Below are positions 17,643 through 26,776 of a stretch of DNA of 38,666 bases, piece after piece (position 1 is the stretch's first letter; every line of letters starts with the position of its first letter). The translations under genes and the position numbers were made by a program. Location: positions 1-38,666 of IMG/VR virus record IMGVR_UViG_3300017762_000021. One strand, given 5' to 3'. The notes under the pieces are model-generated. The model worked only from the letters and a program-made list of their open reading frames with translations. It made no database searches and was not told the DNA's origin. The DNA is from a virus.

Positions 17643-18019
17643 TATGCCTCGTATATTCTTCTAAATGTTGCTGATAGACTATAAAAATCGTCATAGTCCC
17701 AAGTTTGGTCCCAAGTTTCACAAACTACTTTTACTGTTTCTTCATTACCGCCTGCATTACTATCAGAAAAAATAAAGTTAAATGCAGTTGCTCCTTTCTT
17801 ACTTTCAAAGAAAGAAACTATATCATCTATCTCATCTTTTGGTCTGTTTGCAAATGATACACTAAAAGATTGTTTAATATTATTAATACCATGTGCGAGT
17901 CTTTGCTCATAGCCATCGCCAAACTCTGCTATATGAACTTTTGGTTCATTATTTCTACTAAATCCTTTATCTGGTGCCACTACTCCGAGTGTGCCGCCTA
18001 CATCAAATCCTATTGCCAT
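17642..18019 (-). CDS. M: Minor tail protein M (lambda gpM-like), 125 aa
   Basis: Matches the lambda minor tail protein M family: PKVHIAEFGDGYEQRLAHGIN near the start, then SVSFANRPKDEIDDIVSFFE, a GATAFNF core and a C-terminal Y/F-S-L-S-A-T-F-R-R-I-Y ending. Length is near lambda gpM (109). It lies immediately after the tape measure and one base before L. It is expected to form part of the ring that joins tube and tip. Confidence 0.9.
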   Translation of the reverse strand: MAIGFDVGGTLGVVAPDKGFSRNNEPKVHIAEFGDGYEQRLAHGINNIKQSFSVSFANRPKDEIDDIVSFFESKKGATAFNFIFSDSNAGGNEETVKVVCETWDQTWDYDDFYSLSATFRRIYEA

Positions 18020-18022
18020 ATC

Positions 18023-21000
18023 TTATCCTTGTGCTAACATTCCGCCTGGGCGTTGTTGTTTTTCTATCTCATTCATTACTGCTGCGTTAATAGCCGCCCC
18101 TAATCGTTTTCCGTCTTCTGCGTCTGACTTAGTATCTGTTTTTCCAGTTGCCATATTGACATTGATAGATACATTATTTTCATTTCCAGTACCTTTTCCT
18201 AAGTCTACTGGAATACTTCTATTGTCTGGTAATGGTACTACTGCTTCATTTTGCTTTCCTTCTCCAACTAAGTAAGTAGGTTGTGTTGCCACTCCGCCTT
18301 TTGCGTATCTTGGCATTACTCCGCCTTGTGCTAATCCTACTAATTTATTTCCGATAATACCACCTTTTGCAAATGGTAGTATAGAAAGTAAAGGACCGAT
18401 ACCAGGTATCATACTGAGTAGAGGTTTGAGAAGTGCCATAATGCCTCCTCCGCCGCCACCGCCGCCGAAGAGACTGCTTAAGAATCCTCCACCAGCTTTT
18501 GCGCCACCACCAAACATCTGACCTAGACCGCCCATAAATCCACCTTCTTTACCACCGAACATTTTACCTAATGCTCCATCTTTTCCAAATAGTGATTTAC
18601 CTAGTTTACCAAAAACAGACTCTTCTCCGCCAAATAAATTCATACCTGTTTTGTGAAAAGCTCCGCCTTCTCCGAATATTTCTCCAAAAGAATTCTTTAC
18701 TGTATCGATATATCCACTGATAATACCGCCACCTTCTCCGTCTTCATCTTTTCTGCCGAATATCTTACTAAAGAAACCGCCCTTCTCATCTCCTGTTTTA
18801 TTATGTACTCCATAATCATCGTTAAATAAAGTATCATTATCTGTTAAGTCATTATACTCTTTCTCTAAATTGGTAAGATTAGTTAAATCCATTTTCATAG
18901 TCTTGTCAAAAGCCTGAGCATGTCTTTGTAGTACTAATTCTAATTGGACTACATGGTCATCATGTACCTGCTTTATTGCCAAAGCTTCAGGAGTCAGTTT
19001 TACTGTGTCTTCTTTTCCCATTCCTAGTAAACCTTTTAGTCCACCCGTTGCTCTTTCCATGATACTTCCTGCAACATTACCAGCGACATCTTTTTTTATT
19101 CTTTCCGCCATTTTTCTAATAGCATCAGTTCCTGAGCCGCCATCAATTATATCTGTTAAGGCAGTGTTTCCAGCAGAATCAAAGCTTTCTACCATAGTTT
19201 TTCTAAGTTGGAAAAATCCATCAAGTTGATTTTTTAACACAGTTAGTTGTGCTTCCATAACTTCTTTTTGAGTAATTAATTCTTGTGTGTGTTTTTCATA
19301 AGTATCTTGCTGGTCATCTTGTAAATTTGTTAGCTCAATCTCTCTAGCTAAAATCTGTGCACCAAGTGCATTTGCTTCTTTTTGTGTATTTTCAATTTTT
19401 AAACTTGTTATAAGTCTTTTTGTGTGAGAATCACTTAATTGACCTAAAAGCATTGTTTCTACCTTATGTAAATTACCCATGGCTTTTTGAAGTTTTGCTT
19501 GTTTATTTAATATGTCATAGGTATCTGCTACTAATTTTCTATTGTCTAGTAAAAGTGCTGCTTCTTCTTCAGTAAGACCTAATCTTAGTTTTAGAAGCGT
19601 ATTTGCAACTTTTGATATCTCTAAACTAAATCCTAATTTTCTTGCTCGTTCTATTTCTGCTTCGGTTAATAATTTTTCAAACAATAAATTATCTTCTTTA
19701 TTATCTCCTACTACATCAAGAGCTGCATCATATTGATTAAATACTTGTCCCAAAGCTGCTCCTATTTTTCCAAACTCATTTGGTTTTGGTAGTGATAAAT
19801 TTATTAATTCTTGTAAATTATCAATAGGCTCTTTCATATCTGATATTGATTGAACAAGAGTTTTTACTGGGTCTATTCCTTTATCTAAAGTAGTAAATAA
19901 AGCTTGACCAATAGCAGTTAATTTTATTAATTTTTGGTCTCCTTCCCTTACTTCTTCAAAAAATGAACCAAACCCTATACCTACATCTAGTAAAGCTGTT
20001 TTAATATCGTTCATTCCATTTTGAAACTCAGCTGAATCTGATTTTTTGCCTGCCATATTATCTAAAGCTTCATTTACTTTTGCTATTGCCCCTGATACAG
20101 CCGATATTTCCATGCCAGCCTCATATGAACTAAGTTCGTCAGGTTCTGCTCCTTGCATTGCAGCTTCCTTAGCTCTAACTTGGTCTAAAGCGGCATATAT
20201 AAAGTCATTTAAAGCACTAGAGCCTTCGGCTCCTTTACCTGCAGTTCTACTAGTTCTTAATGCCTTGACAACTTGTTCCAGCATAATACTTGAGGCTTCT
20301 TTTCTTGATGCATTGTTCACATTTGCATCTAACAAGTCTTTTTCTAGTTTTTCAACAGTTACTTCTCCTAAAGTTTTAATATCTGTTTGTGCTAATATAT
20401 TTGATAAGTGTTCCAGAGCATTTGCCATTTCCATCATAGGTGCAACACCTTCTCTTATGGTATCACCTATAGCTTTTAATTTAGTTACTTCAAAACCGTT
20501 TATTGCTCTATTTAACTCTTCTGCTTCTTCTCTTGAAGATTCTGTTTTCTCTTTTAAAGATTGTACAGCTTCTTTTGCTTTTGCAACTCCAGGCAACATA
20601 TCATAGAACATAGTACCAATAGAGTAAGCAAAAAAGGCTCCCATTGCAAAGTTTGCGGCAACTCCTAAAAATCTAAGTTTTATTGCGGCTTTTTGTGCAA
20701 AACCAACGATACCTCCAAAAGTGTTTGCTGCTATAAGTTTTAATCTTATTAATCCTTTTTCTGCCATTATAACGCCAGAATTAAGATTTATTCCTACTTT
20801 TTTACCTGTAACTTTTGATGATAGTACAATTTTTTTATACGCTGCCTCTTGAATAGCTACTTGCCTTTTCATAGACCTTCCTGTTGCAGCTTCTTGTTTT
20901 TTAAGACTATTTATATGAGCAGTTATAGACCTTTTTTGGTTTGCAGCAGATTTTTCAAAGAATACTTTTTCATCTACTCCTCTTTTCTTTAACGATGCTC

Positions 21001-22075
21001 TAAAAGCTTTTGATACTTTATTTGTTGCAGATGTTTGTACGGTACTTAATTTTTTGTATTTTCTACCATTATTCTCTAGTTCAAAATTTAAATCTTTTAT
21101 TCTTTGTTTTGAAGTATTTGTCCAAGTTTCAACTGCAGTTCCTGCTCTTGATAACCCTGGTATAACATCGTTTGCTAATCTAAGTGCAAATATGGCTAAA
21201 AAACCACCTAATATTAATTTGTTTCTATCTAAAAATCCTATAAGAGCATTTATAGCTGGTAAAACAGCTCCACTTATTGCAATACCTATATCACCTAATG
21301 AAGTAGTAAAAGCACTAATCTGGTTTGTTAAATCATCTGCCTCTGGTCCAATTGCCCCAAAGTTTTGTTCTAACTGCTTATTAACTTCGTTATAAACAGC
21401 TGTTCTTCTTTGAGCAATAGTAAGTTTATCAGCACTTGCACCTATACTTGCAGCATAGTTTCTTGTAGCTATGTCTAGTCTTAAAATGACACCAAGTTCA
21501 TCGAGTAGTTCTGGTTCGGCTTTTGTCACACCACGAATCAATCTGTTGAACGAATCTACCATATCTCGACCTAAAGCAACTGAAGCATTTTTTGCTCCTA
21601 CTGTTAGTCCTTCTATTTGTTCTGCACTAAATCCTGCTGCTGTAGCGATAGCTGTTTGTTGTGCGGCTGTTTGAAAATCAAGCAATCCATTCGCTGCTTC
21701 TCTAACATTATTTGTTATTGTAAGCATAGACTTACCTGTAATTTCTGTAAGTCTTTGGAAACCTTTGATTTGTTGTTGAATATTCTGTGCGTTTTCTAAC
21801 GCTCTGAATGCGGCTGTTACAGCAAAGACTGTTGATGCAAGAATCGCGTAGGACTGCACGAGGCCGCCAGTACCTTGCTGTAAACGTGAAAATGATTTGG
21901 ACGCAGATTCTGTACGTCCGGACATGGATTGTAGATTTCTACGAGTATCTCCTGTAGATTTACCCAGTTTGTCTACGTCTTTACTTGCTGATTTGGCTCT
22001 TCTACCTAACTGTTTTAGAGTACCGTCATCGGTGACCTCAAAACTTATAATTGCGCCTTTTTTCTTCTTTGTCAT
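18023..22075 (-). CDS. H: Tape measure protein, 1350 aa
   Basis: Long, mainly helical protein after the G/GT chaperones. It has a coiled N-terminus, two hydrophobic segments (about 263-305, containing LILGGFLAIFALRLAN, and about 460-495, containing FAMGAFFAYSIGTMFYDML), long Lys/Glu/Gln coils, and a Gly-rich C-terminal part with a run of eight glycines, IPGIGPLLSILPFAKGG and YLVGEGKQNEAVVPLP. The latter are tape-measure C-terminal signatures. By the usual 0.15 nm per residue the tail would be near 200 nm. The start ATG shares a base with the GT stop (TAATG). No lysozyme or peptidase motif is seen. Confidence 0.93.
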   Translation of the reverse strand: MTKKKKGAIISFEVTDDGTLKQLGRRAKSASKDVDKLGKSTGDTRRNLQSMSGRTESASKSFSRLQQGTGGLVQSYAILASTVFAVTAAFRALENAQNIQQQIKGFQRLTEITGKSMLTITNNVREAANGLLDFQTAAQQTAIATAAGFSAEQIEGLTVGAKNASVALGRDMVDSFNRLIRGVTKAEPELLDELGVILRLDIATRNYAASIGASADKLTIAQRRTAVYNEVNKQLEQNFGAIGPEADDLTNQISAFTTSLGDIGIAISGAVLPAINALIGFLDRNKLILGGFLAIFALRLANDVIPGLSRAGTAVETWTNTSKQRIKDLNFELENNGRKYKKLSTVQTSATNKVSKAFRASLKKRGVDEKVFFEKSAANQKRSITAHINSLKKQEAATGRSMKRQVAIQEAAYKKIVLSSKVTGKKVGINLNSGVIMAEKGLIRLKLIAANTFGGIVGFAQKAAIKLRFLGVAANFAMGAFFAYSIGTMFYDMLPGVAKAKEAVQSLKEKTESSREEAEELNRAINGFEVTKLKAIGDTIREGVAPMMEMANALEHLSNILAQTDIKTLGEVTVEKLEKDLLDANVNNASRKEASSIMLEQVVKALRTSRTAGKGAEGSSALNDFIYAALDQVRAKEAAMQGAEPDELSSYEAGMEISAVSGAIAKVNEALDNMAGKKSDSAEFQNGMNDIKTALLDVGIGFGSFFEEVREGDQKLIKLTAIGQALFTTLDKGIDPVKTLVQSISDMKEPIDNLQELINLSLPKPNEFGKIGAALGQVFNQYDAALDVVGDNKEDNLLFEKLLTEAEIERARKLGFSLEISKVANTLLKLRLGLTEEEAALLLDNRKLVADTYDILNKQAKLQKAMGNLHKVETMLLGQLSDSHTKRLITSLKIENTQKEANALGAQILAREIELTNLQDDQQDTYEKHTQELITQKEVMEAQLTVLKNQLDGFFQLRKTMVESFDSAGNTALTDIIDGGSGTDAIRKMAERIKKDVAGNVAGSIMERATGGLKGLLGMGKEDTVKLTPEALAIKQVHDDHVVQLELVLQRHAQAFDKTMKMDLTNLTNLEKEYNDLTDNDTLFNDDYGVHNKTGDEKGGFFSKIFGRKDEDGEGGGIISGYIDTVKNSFGEIFGEGGAFHKTGMNLFGGEESVFGKLGKSLFGKDGALGKMFGGKEGGFMGGLGQMFGGGAKAGGGFLSSLFGGGGGGGGIMALLKPLLSMIPGIGPLLSILPFAKGGIIGNKLVGLAQGGVMPRYAKGGVATQPTYLVGEGKQNEAVVPLPDNRSIPVDLGKGTGNENNVSINVNMATGKTDTKSDAEDGKRLGAAINAAVMNEIEKQQRPGGMLAQG

Positions 22076-22895
22076 TACCTTTTCATTTTAGCTTTACGCT
22101 CTTCTGCATCTCTTTTTGCTTTTATGGATGCGTTAATCTTTTCAGAATTATAATATTCAATATGTTTCAAGAAATACAAAGACTGCTTTGAGTCTTCTAT
22201 ATCTAAAACGTTTAAGTAAGTTTCTAAGGCTGAGTAGTCTTTTCCGAGATAGTAGCCATTCATACCATCCCATCTTTCAGATAGAAAGTCATGAAGCATA
22301 AACGCTTCTTGAACTTCCAATGGGAAAATACTTCTATCTACAGGCATTTTGTCTGGGTCAGGTTCTTGATTTAACTGCTCACAGACAGCTAGATATTTTT
22401 CTAGGTCTATACCTGTATCTTTATAGCTTCTTTTTATAAGTGCAAGTATATAATTTACTTGCTTTGCGTAAAATTTTCCAAATCGCCTACAGTATCAGTT
22501 ACCCATTGGTCAAAATCGCCTGAGTTCTTCATTAATAACTCAGCATTTTCTGCTGTGTATTGAAGTTCTTCTTCGGGGTCTTGTCCACTTACATCTACCA
22601 ATAGAAACTCTTCTAAGTAGTTATATTTTAAACCTGTCCATCCTTTTATAATTGAACTAACGTATTCTACTAAAAATAGTTCTTCATCGAGTGAATCTTC
22701 AAAAGCTCTTGTCTTTTTGTTAAACTTTTGTTTCATACATTTGTTTCTAAGTTTAACTAATTCTTCTCTACTTAAATATGTTAGGTCAACTGAAAAGCCA
22801 TCATAACCTGGATAGTCAATTGATACTGTCTTGCTTGGAGTTAATAAACTCTTGAGCGAAACGGGTTGTGTTTTTACTTCTTTTTGTTCTGTCAT
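22075..22895 (-). CDS. GT: Tail assembly chaperone GT, made by -1 frameshift (273 aa)
   Basis: The first 142 codons are those of G; the ribosome is then proposed to slip back one base at 22476-22470. In the -1 frame there is no stop from there to 22075. The 41 residues covering the apparent gap 22348-22470 (containing VNYILALIKRSYKDTGIDLE and YLAVCEQLNQEPDPDK) run smoothly into the 90-residue frame starting at 22347. That 90-residue piece has no good ribosome binding site of its own. A G/GT pair between tail tube and tape measure is a conserved siphovirus arrangement; GT recruits tube subunits to the tape measure in lambda. Confidence 0.82.
22455..22895 (-). CDS. G: Tail assembly chaperone G, 146 aa
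   Basis: An acidic, helical protein of chaperone size in the G position, directly before the tape measure. It contains SLKSLLTPSKTVSIDYPGYDG, a basic middle (LRNKCMKQKFNKKTR) and an acidic C-terminal third rich in Glu/Leu (QDPEEELQYTAENAELL). It ends four codons after the slip heptamer. Start ATG at 22895 has a weak AGGAC site and follows the tail-tube terminator. In lambda, G coats the tape measure and is absent from mature tails. Confidence 0.85.
   Translation of the reverse strand: MTEQKEVKTQPVSLKSLLTPSKTVSIDYPGYDGFSVDLTYLSREELVKLRNKCMKQKFNKKTRAFEDSLDEELFLVEYVSSIIKGWTGLKYNYLEEFLLVDVSGQDPEEELQYTAENAELLMKNSGDFDQWVTDTVGDLENFTQSK
22470..22476 (-). promoter_or_regulatory. Programmed -1 frameshift heptamer A AAT TTT
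   Basis: Reading G in frame as GAA AAT TTT ACG, the heptamer A AAT TTT has the X XXY YYZ form. After slipping, both tRNAs re-pair as AAA TTT. It lies five codons upstream of the G stop (22457-22455), and the -1 frame is open to 22075. Position relative to the stop matches known G/GT signals. Confidence 0.75.
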
Positions 22896-22904
22896 TTTTT
22901 GTCC

Positions 22905-22932
22905 TAAAAAGTGGGAGGGTCGAAACCCTCCC
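22905..22932 (-). terminator. Intrinsic terminator after tail tube gene, UUCG loop
   Basis: Minus strand: GGGAGGGT, loop TTCG, ACCCTCCC (22932-22913), followed within two bases by a T run (CTTTTTA). Eight uninterrupted pairs closed by the extra-stable UUCG tetraloop make this a strong terminator. It sits between the tail tube stop (22941) and G. Confidence 0.88.
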
Positions 22933-22940
22933 GAGTTTTA

Positions 22941-24167
22941 TTAATCTACTTTATATGTTACTTTAACTTCGTTAGTTGCAGAGGCTGCTGTTGCTGATGA
23001 TAAATCACTAGCTAAACCGTGGAAAGCCACGTCTACTGATACTACATCTTCAAAACTATGAGTCGGTAACTCTAAGTGTGCTTTTGGTACATCAACTACT
23101 ACTCTAGGAGTAGCTGCTGTTGAACCGCCGATTCCGAAAGCTAAATCAAAAGCGTTAGTAATAACTCCTCTTGATTCTTGAAGCTTTTCGAATAAGTCCA
23201 TAGAACTATTAGAGTCTGAATTTAGATAACAAGTAAAGTTACCTGAGACACTTCTAGTTCCAGTTACATGACCAATCGGTAGGTTTACTGTACCTAATGT
23301 TTCTGGTGTTAAATATGTGAGATTATTCTCAATTGTTATATTTCCACCTGTTAATGTTATACTATAAGCTTGGTCACTTGCGCCTAAGGAACCTAATGTC
23401 CCTGTAGATTCTGAAGCATCATAAGTTATAGATAAATCTGTTAATTTATTTCTGATAAAGTTAGTTGTTGTACCAACTCCTTCAGCAATTAATCCTTTAG
23501 GGGCCGCAGTGTTATCAGTTGATGTATCTAATGCAGCTACTTCCTCTATTGTTTTACCATTTCCAGACCATGCGATTTGAGCAATACCTTCTATATCAAA
23601 ATCAATTGATGCAGAACCTACTGAACAATCTGATAGTTTGTAAATAGTTACGTCGCCTGAACTTGCAAATGATGTAGGTGTAGCATCTTTTGCAGCTCCT
23701 AGTACGAAGAACATGTTGAATGTTCCTACTTGTACGTTATTGGAATTTGCAAAATCAAAAGCTAAACCGCCTGTGCCTGTTCCTGATGTGAAGTCTCCTC
23801 CACATGCTTTGTCATAGTCTTTTGCAGTTAAAGCTGCCCATAGTGGGCCTTCTACTGCAAAATGAGCATTAGCTGCGGAGTGTTCTCCACTAGCAAAAGC
23901 TGCTGCACTACCTGACTTTGTAGGTCTCATATAAGTACTAAAGCTCCATTCTGCAGGCGCGAAAGAGTCAGTAAACATTGCTCTGCCTCTCTTACTGTAT
24001 CCTGCTGAAGTTGCTGCTTCGCTTAATGTCACCTCTGAAGTATTTGTGCCTTGGCTAAAAGAAAACCCATCTAATACAGGTATCTCATACAGAGCTGTAT
24101 TTGCTGTAGTGCTATCTTCTGACCATTCCATAAATACTTTGGTATCTCTACTAAAGAAAAATGCCAT
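22941..24167 (-). CDS. V: Major tail tube protein, 408 aa
   Basis: Located between the tail terminator and the G/GT chaperones, the invariant place of the tube subunit. The sequence is beta-rich with FFFSRDTKVFMEW at the start, LDGFSFSQGTNTSEVTLSEA, a repeated tube-type strand pattern (GNITIENNLTYLTPETLGTVNLPIG), and GNFTCYLNSD. It is clearly longer than lambda gpV (246), so one or two extra surface domains are likely, probably within residues 110-230. A strong terminator directly follows, fitting a highly expressed structural gene. Confidence 0.85.
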   Translation of the reverse strand: MAFFFSRDTKVFMEWSEDSTTANTALYEIPVLDGFSFSQGTNTSEVTLSEAATSAGYSKRGRAMFTDSFAPAEWSFSTYMRPTKSGSAAAFASGEHSAANAHFAVEGPLWAALTAKDYDKACGGDFTSGTGTGGLAFDFANSNNVQVGTFNMFFVLGAAKDATPTSFASSGDVTIYKLSDCSVGSASIDFDIEGIAQIAWSGNGKTIEEVAALDTSTDNTAAPKGLIAEGVGTTTNFIRNKLTDLSITYDASESTGTLGSLGASDQAYSITLTGGNITIENNLTYLTPETLGTVNLPIGHVTGTRSVSGNFTCYLNSDSNSSMDLFEKLQESRGVITNAFDLAFGIGGSTAATPRVVVDVPKAHLELPTHSFEDVVSVDVAFHGLASDLSSATAASATNEVKVTYKVD

Positions 24168-24180
24168 TCTTTTCTCCTAA

Positions 24181-24642
24181 TTAATATCGAATCTCTAAGG
24201 TGATTTCTCCTACACCTAGAGGCTCCAATACGCCTTCATCTGTATCTACAGTACCAATTGTTGTTTGTACTGTATTATGAGATGTTCCTGTTGAATCATA
24301 GTATGTTAGTGGGTCGTTATCCTCTATTACCGTTTCAACATCTTCTAACAATTCTTCGAGTGCTTCGATAACATCATTATCATCTGAAACATAACATCGA
24401 ACTGTTATTCTTAAAAATCTAAATCTAAAACCCGCTCCTTCATATTCGCGTGTTTCAGTACCTGCTCCAACATGTATTGTTGGAAATTCGTTTACTTCGT
24501 CCCAAAACTTAAGTCGTCTTTCTACACTCGCAACTGAAGTTCTAAAAGGTGCGCTACCATTTATTTCTTCTAGTTTTAAACAGAGTGCTTCAACTAGGGC
24601 ACGACGTCGCGTGGTATGTTTCCTTGCTAGTGTCGATTCCAT
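24181..24642 (-). CDS. Tail terminator / completion protein, 153 aa
   Basis: Small protein between neck and tube genes. Recognisable pieces are RRLKFWDEVNEFPTIHVGAG, FRFLRITVRCYVSDDND, an acidic helix (ALEELLEDVETVIEDND) and the C-terminal DTDEGVLEPLGVGEITLEI. This order is shared by phage tail terminators of the gpU type, which cap the growing tube as a hexamer and bind the neck. It overlaps the upstream gene by one base. Confidence 0.78.
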   Translation of the reverse strand: MESTLARKHTTRRRALVEALCLKLEEINGSAPFRTSVASVERRLKFWDEVNEFPTIHVGAGTETREYEGAGFRFRFLRITVRCYVSDDNDVIEALEELLEDVETVIEDNDPLTYYDSTGTSHNTVQTTIGTVDTDEGVLEPLGVGEITLEIRY

Positions 24643-26129
24643 TATTGTATCTCTATTCCGAACCTTGCTCCAACTAATGCTGTAGCTGCTTGTCTAATTG
24701 ACCTTTTTATTAATCTCTCTGGGTCTCTCTGAGCTGTATACATTTTTCCTCCTGGAGCAAAAGTTTCATAAGGATTATTCATGTAACTTGCTTCAATCAT
24801 TGTATTTCCACCTCTAGGCCCTTGTGTTATATTGTCTACCCTTACTGAGTTTGCAAATCTTCCTGTTCTATATCGTAATGCAGGAGATACCATATTTCTT
24901 GCTACTGTTTGAGGTAACATTTCGTTCAATAAAGCTTTTAGTGCCATTGGATTACTACGTCCTTCTGTTCTCATTCCCGAAGATACTCTAGGTAATCCTT
25001 TTCTTGGTGTTCTTTTTGCTGGCTTAGTAGTCTTCTTACTTTGTACCATTCCTGTATTACCTTTTTTAGGAGTTTTCATTTCTGAGAAAAGTTTTTTATT
25101 AACTTTTAGTCTCATGTCAGGGCGTGCCTTATGAGGAAATAGATTTTGTATTATAAATTTTGGTCCTTCTGCTATAACATTATCTATAACACTTGGACTT
25201 CCTCCTACTGTTAACACATCAAAAGGATGATTTTCCATGTGTTGCTTTACAAAGTTATTTACATTTCTCTCAACTCTGTCTAGCATGGAGTTTATTGTTC
25301 TAGTTAATCTATTATCTACTCCTCTATCCCAATCTTTCATAGCATCTGTATAAGCTGCTCCTTGAAAGTTAGACCCTCTACCTAGTGCAAAACTTACTGT
25401 AATTACATTGTCTAAAACGTAACTATTTGTGCTCGGGTTTCTAGTTCTACTGTTTCTAGTAGCCAGTACTCTTATAGGGTTTCTGCTCCATCCCATTTCT
25501 ATATGAATTAAATCATTAAAACTTGATACTACTACTTCTCTTAAAGTTTCATCGGGAGTTATTTGATTTAACTCATCAATTAAAGACTCAATCTGTCTAC
25601 TTGCTTTTGGCATGGCTTCTTCAACACCTACCATTCCTAAAGTAGTCTTATCATCATCTCTATTCGGACCTCCATGGTGTCCGTGCATAGCACTTTTTAT
25701 ATCTCGTCTATCTGAAGCACCGATACTAATACCTGTTTTTGCTTCGAGAGCTCTTAAGGCTTTATTTTTAGCTTCTCCTGTAGCTCTTTTTTCTTTACTA
25801 CTAGCTGCTTCTCTTGTTCCTGTTGCTCTAGATACTTTAGTTACTACTACTCCACCTTTGCCAAATGGAGTTGATATATGAAAAGGTTCATTACTTTTTT
25901 TAAATTCTTTTCTAAGAGTTTGATTAAAAGCTGCTCTCATTGTGTTTGCATGCTTTCTTTCCTCTACAGGAATGTTTGCTTTAACCATAGCAAACTCACA
26001 CCATTCTTCTATGTACTTTTTATCATATACATAGGATTCTATCATATTTTGGCTTAATTCTTTTCTAGTTTTTCTTTCTGTAGATTGAATAATATTTAGT
26101 ATTTCTGCTTTTAATTGTCGTATTGCCAT
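24642..26129 (-). CDS. Neck / head-closure protein with gp10-like C-terminus, 495 aa
   Basis: Position between connector and tail terminator is that of neck or head-closure proteins. The last ~120 residues resemble the HK97 gp10-type fold: RYRTGRFANSVRVDNI, ending with PGGKMYTAQRDPERLIKRSI. The 350-residue N-terminal part is highly basic (segments rich in Lys/Arg at about 110-150 and 335-375) and contains a His-rich patch HGHHGGPNRDDD. I cannot name this portion. It is far longer than usual gp10 proteins (~130 residues), so a fusion with another neck or DNA-contacting module is possible. Confidence 0.65.
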   Translation of the reverse strand: MAIRQLKAEILNIIQSTERKTRKELSQNMIESYVYDKKYIEEWCEFAMVKANIPVEERKHANTMRAAFNQTLRKEFKKSNEPFHISTPFGKGGVVVTKVSRATGTREAASSKEKRATGEAKNKALRALEAKTGISIGASDRRDIKSAMHGHHGGPNRDDDKTTLGMVGVEEAMPKASRQIESLIDELNQITPDETLREVVVSSFNDLIHIEMGWSRNPIRVLATRNSRTRNPSTNSYVLDNVITVSFALGRGSNFQGAAYTDAMKDWDRGVDNRLTRTINSMLDRVERNVNNFVKQHMENHPFDVLTVGGSPSVIDNVIAEGPKFIIQNLFPHKARPDMRLKVNKKLFSEMKTPKKGNTGMVQSKKTTKPAKRTPRKGLPRVSSGMRTEGRSNPMALKALLNEMLPQTVARNMVSPALRYRTGRFANSVRVDNITQGPRGGNTMIEASYMNNPYETFAPGGKMYTAQRDPERLIKRSIRQAATALVGARFGIEIQ

Positions 26130-26725
26130 TAAATAACAACTTTATACAAATCAAGTACTCTTTTGATATGGTCTGGAAAATCAGTACTATTTCTAATTCC
26201 AGCAGTCCCTTGATTCTGTAACTGAGCGCCACCTAGAGTTCTTCTTTCTTTATGCTCGTCTTTCATGTAATAATTTACTAAGTCGAACAGAGCTAGTTGT
26301 AAATCTTTTGGAGTACTTGCGTAACCTGCCTTATATGTGATTTTAACAGCACCTACACCTTTCTTCCAACTTATTGGATTACCAGTTGTATTAGTTCTTA
26401 TAATAGCATCGGCTTCTTGGTCTATATAATACTCATATTTAGTTGTAAGTAATTCTTGATAATCATCTGAATAACTTGTTCTTTCTTCCACTTTATTAAT
26501 TGATACTAACGGACTCTCGCTGACTATTATCGTTGATGTGTAGTTATCCTCAATTGTAAAAGTTTCTACTTTATTTGTACTGTAGTAATCAAGAAATGAT
26601 ACTCCACAGTATTTTTTAACTAAATCAGATATTTGAGGTACAATTATTGCAAGACGGTCGTCGTCTTTCTCGCCTCTTAGGCCTTCTGCGTCTTTGTATT
26701 CATTTACTGTAATTAAATCTGCCAT
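26129..26725 (-). CDS. Head-tail connector (gp6-like), 198 aa
   Basis: N-terminal helical layout typical of HK97 gp6-family adaptors (ITVNEYKDAEGLRGEKDDDRL, then VKKYCGVSFLDYY), a central beta region, and the C-terminal LQLALFDLVNYYMKDEHKERR motif common to these proteins. It lies right after the capsid gene. It would bind the portal and receive the tail. It starts only a few bases after a terminator T run and has no clear Shine-Dalgarno site, so its translation may be low. Confidence 0.82.
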   Translation of the reverse strand: MADLITVNEYKDAEGLRGEKDDDRLAIIVPQISDLVKKYCGVSFLDYYSTNKVETFTIEDNYTSTIIVSESPLVSINKVEERTSYSDDYQELLTTKYEYYIDQEADAIIRTNTTGNPISWKKGVGAVKITYKAGYASTPKDLQLALFDLVNYYMKDEHKERRTLGGAQLQNQGTAGIRNSTDFPDHIKRVLDLYKVVI

Positions 26726-26728
26726 AGT

Positions 26729-26760
26729 TAAAAAGTGGTGGGTTTAAGGTAACCCACCAA
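26729..26760 (-). terminator. Intrinsic terminator after capsid gene
   Basis: Minus strand stem TGGTGGGTT / AACCCACCA (26759-26751 with 26744-26736), six-base loop ACCTTA, followed by CTTTTTAA. Nine pairs plus a T run, between the capsid stop at 26777 and the connector start at 26725. It probably isolates high capsid expression while allowing read-through to the neck and tail genes. Confidence 0.88.
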
Positions 26761-26776
26761 AACCTTATTGCTAATA

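Noticed and set aside
20046-20606. Plus-strand ORF of 186 codons inside the tape measure
   Set aside because: Shadow of a long helical gene on the other strand; hydrophobic Ser/Ala-rich product without motif.
22075-22347. Independent 90-aa gene before the tape measure
   Set aside because: No good ribosome site at 22347, and the frame is open upstream to the slip heptamer; better explained as the T part of GT.
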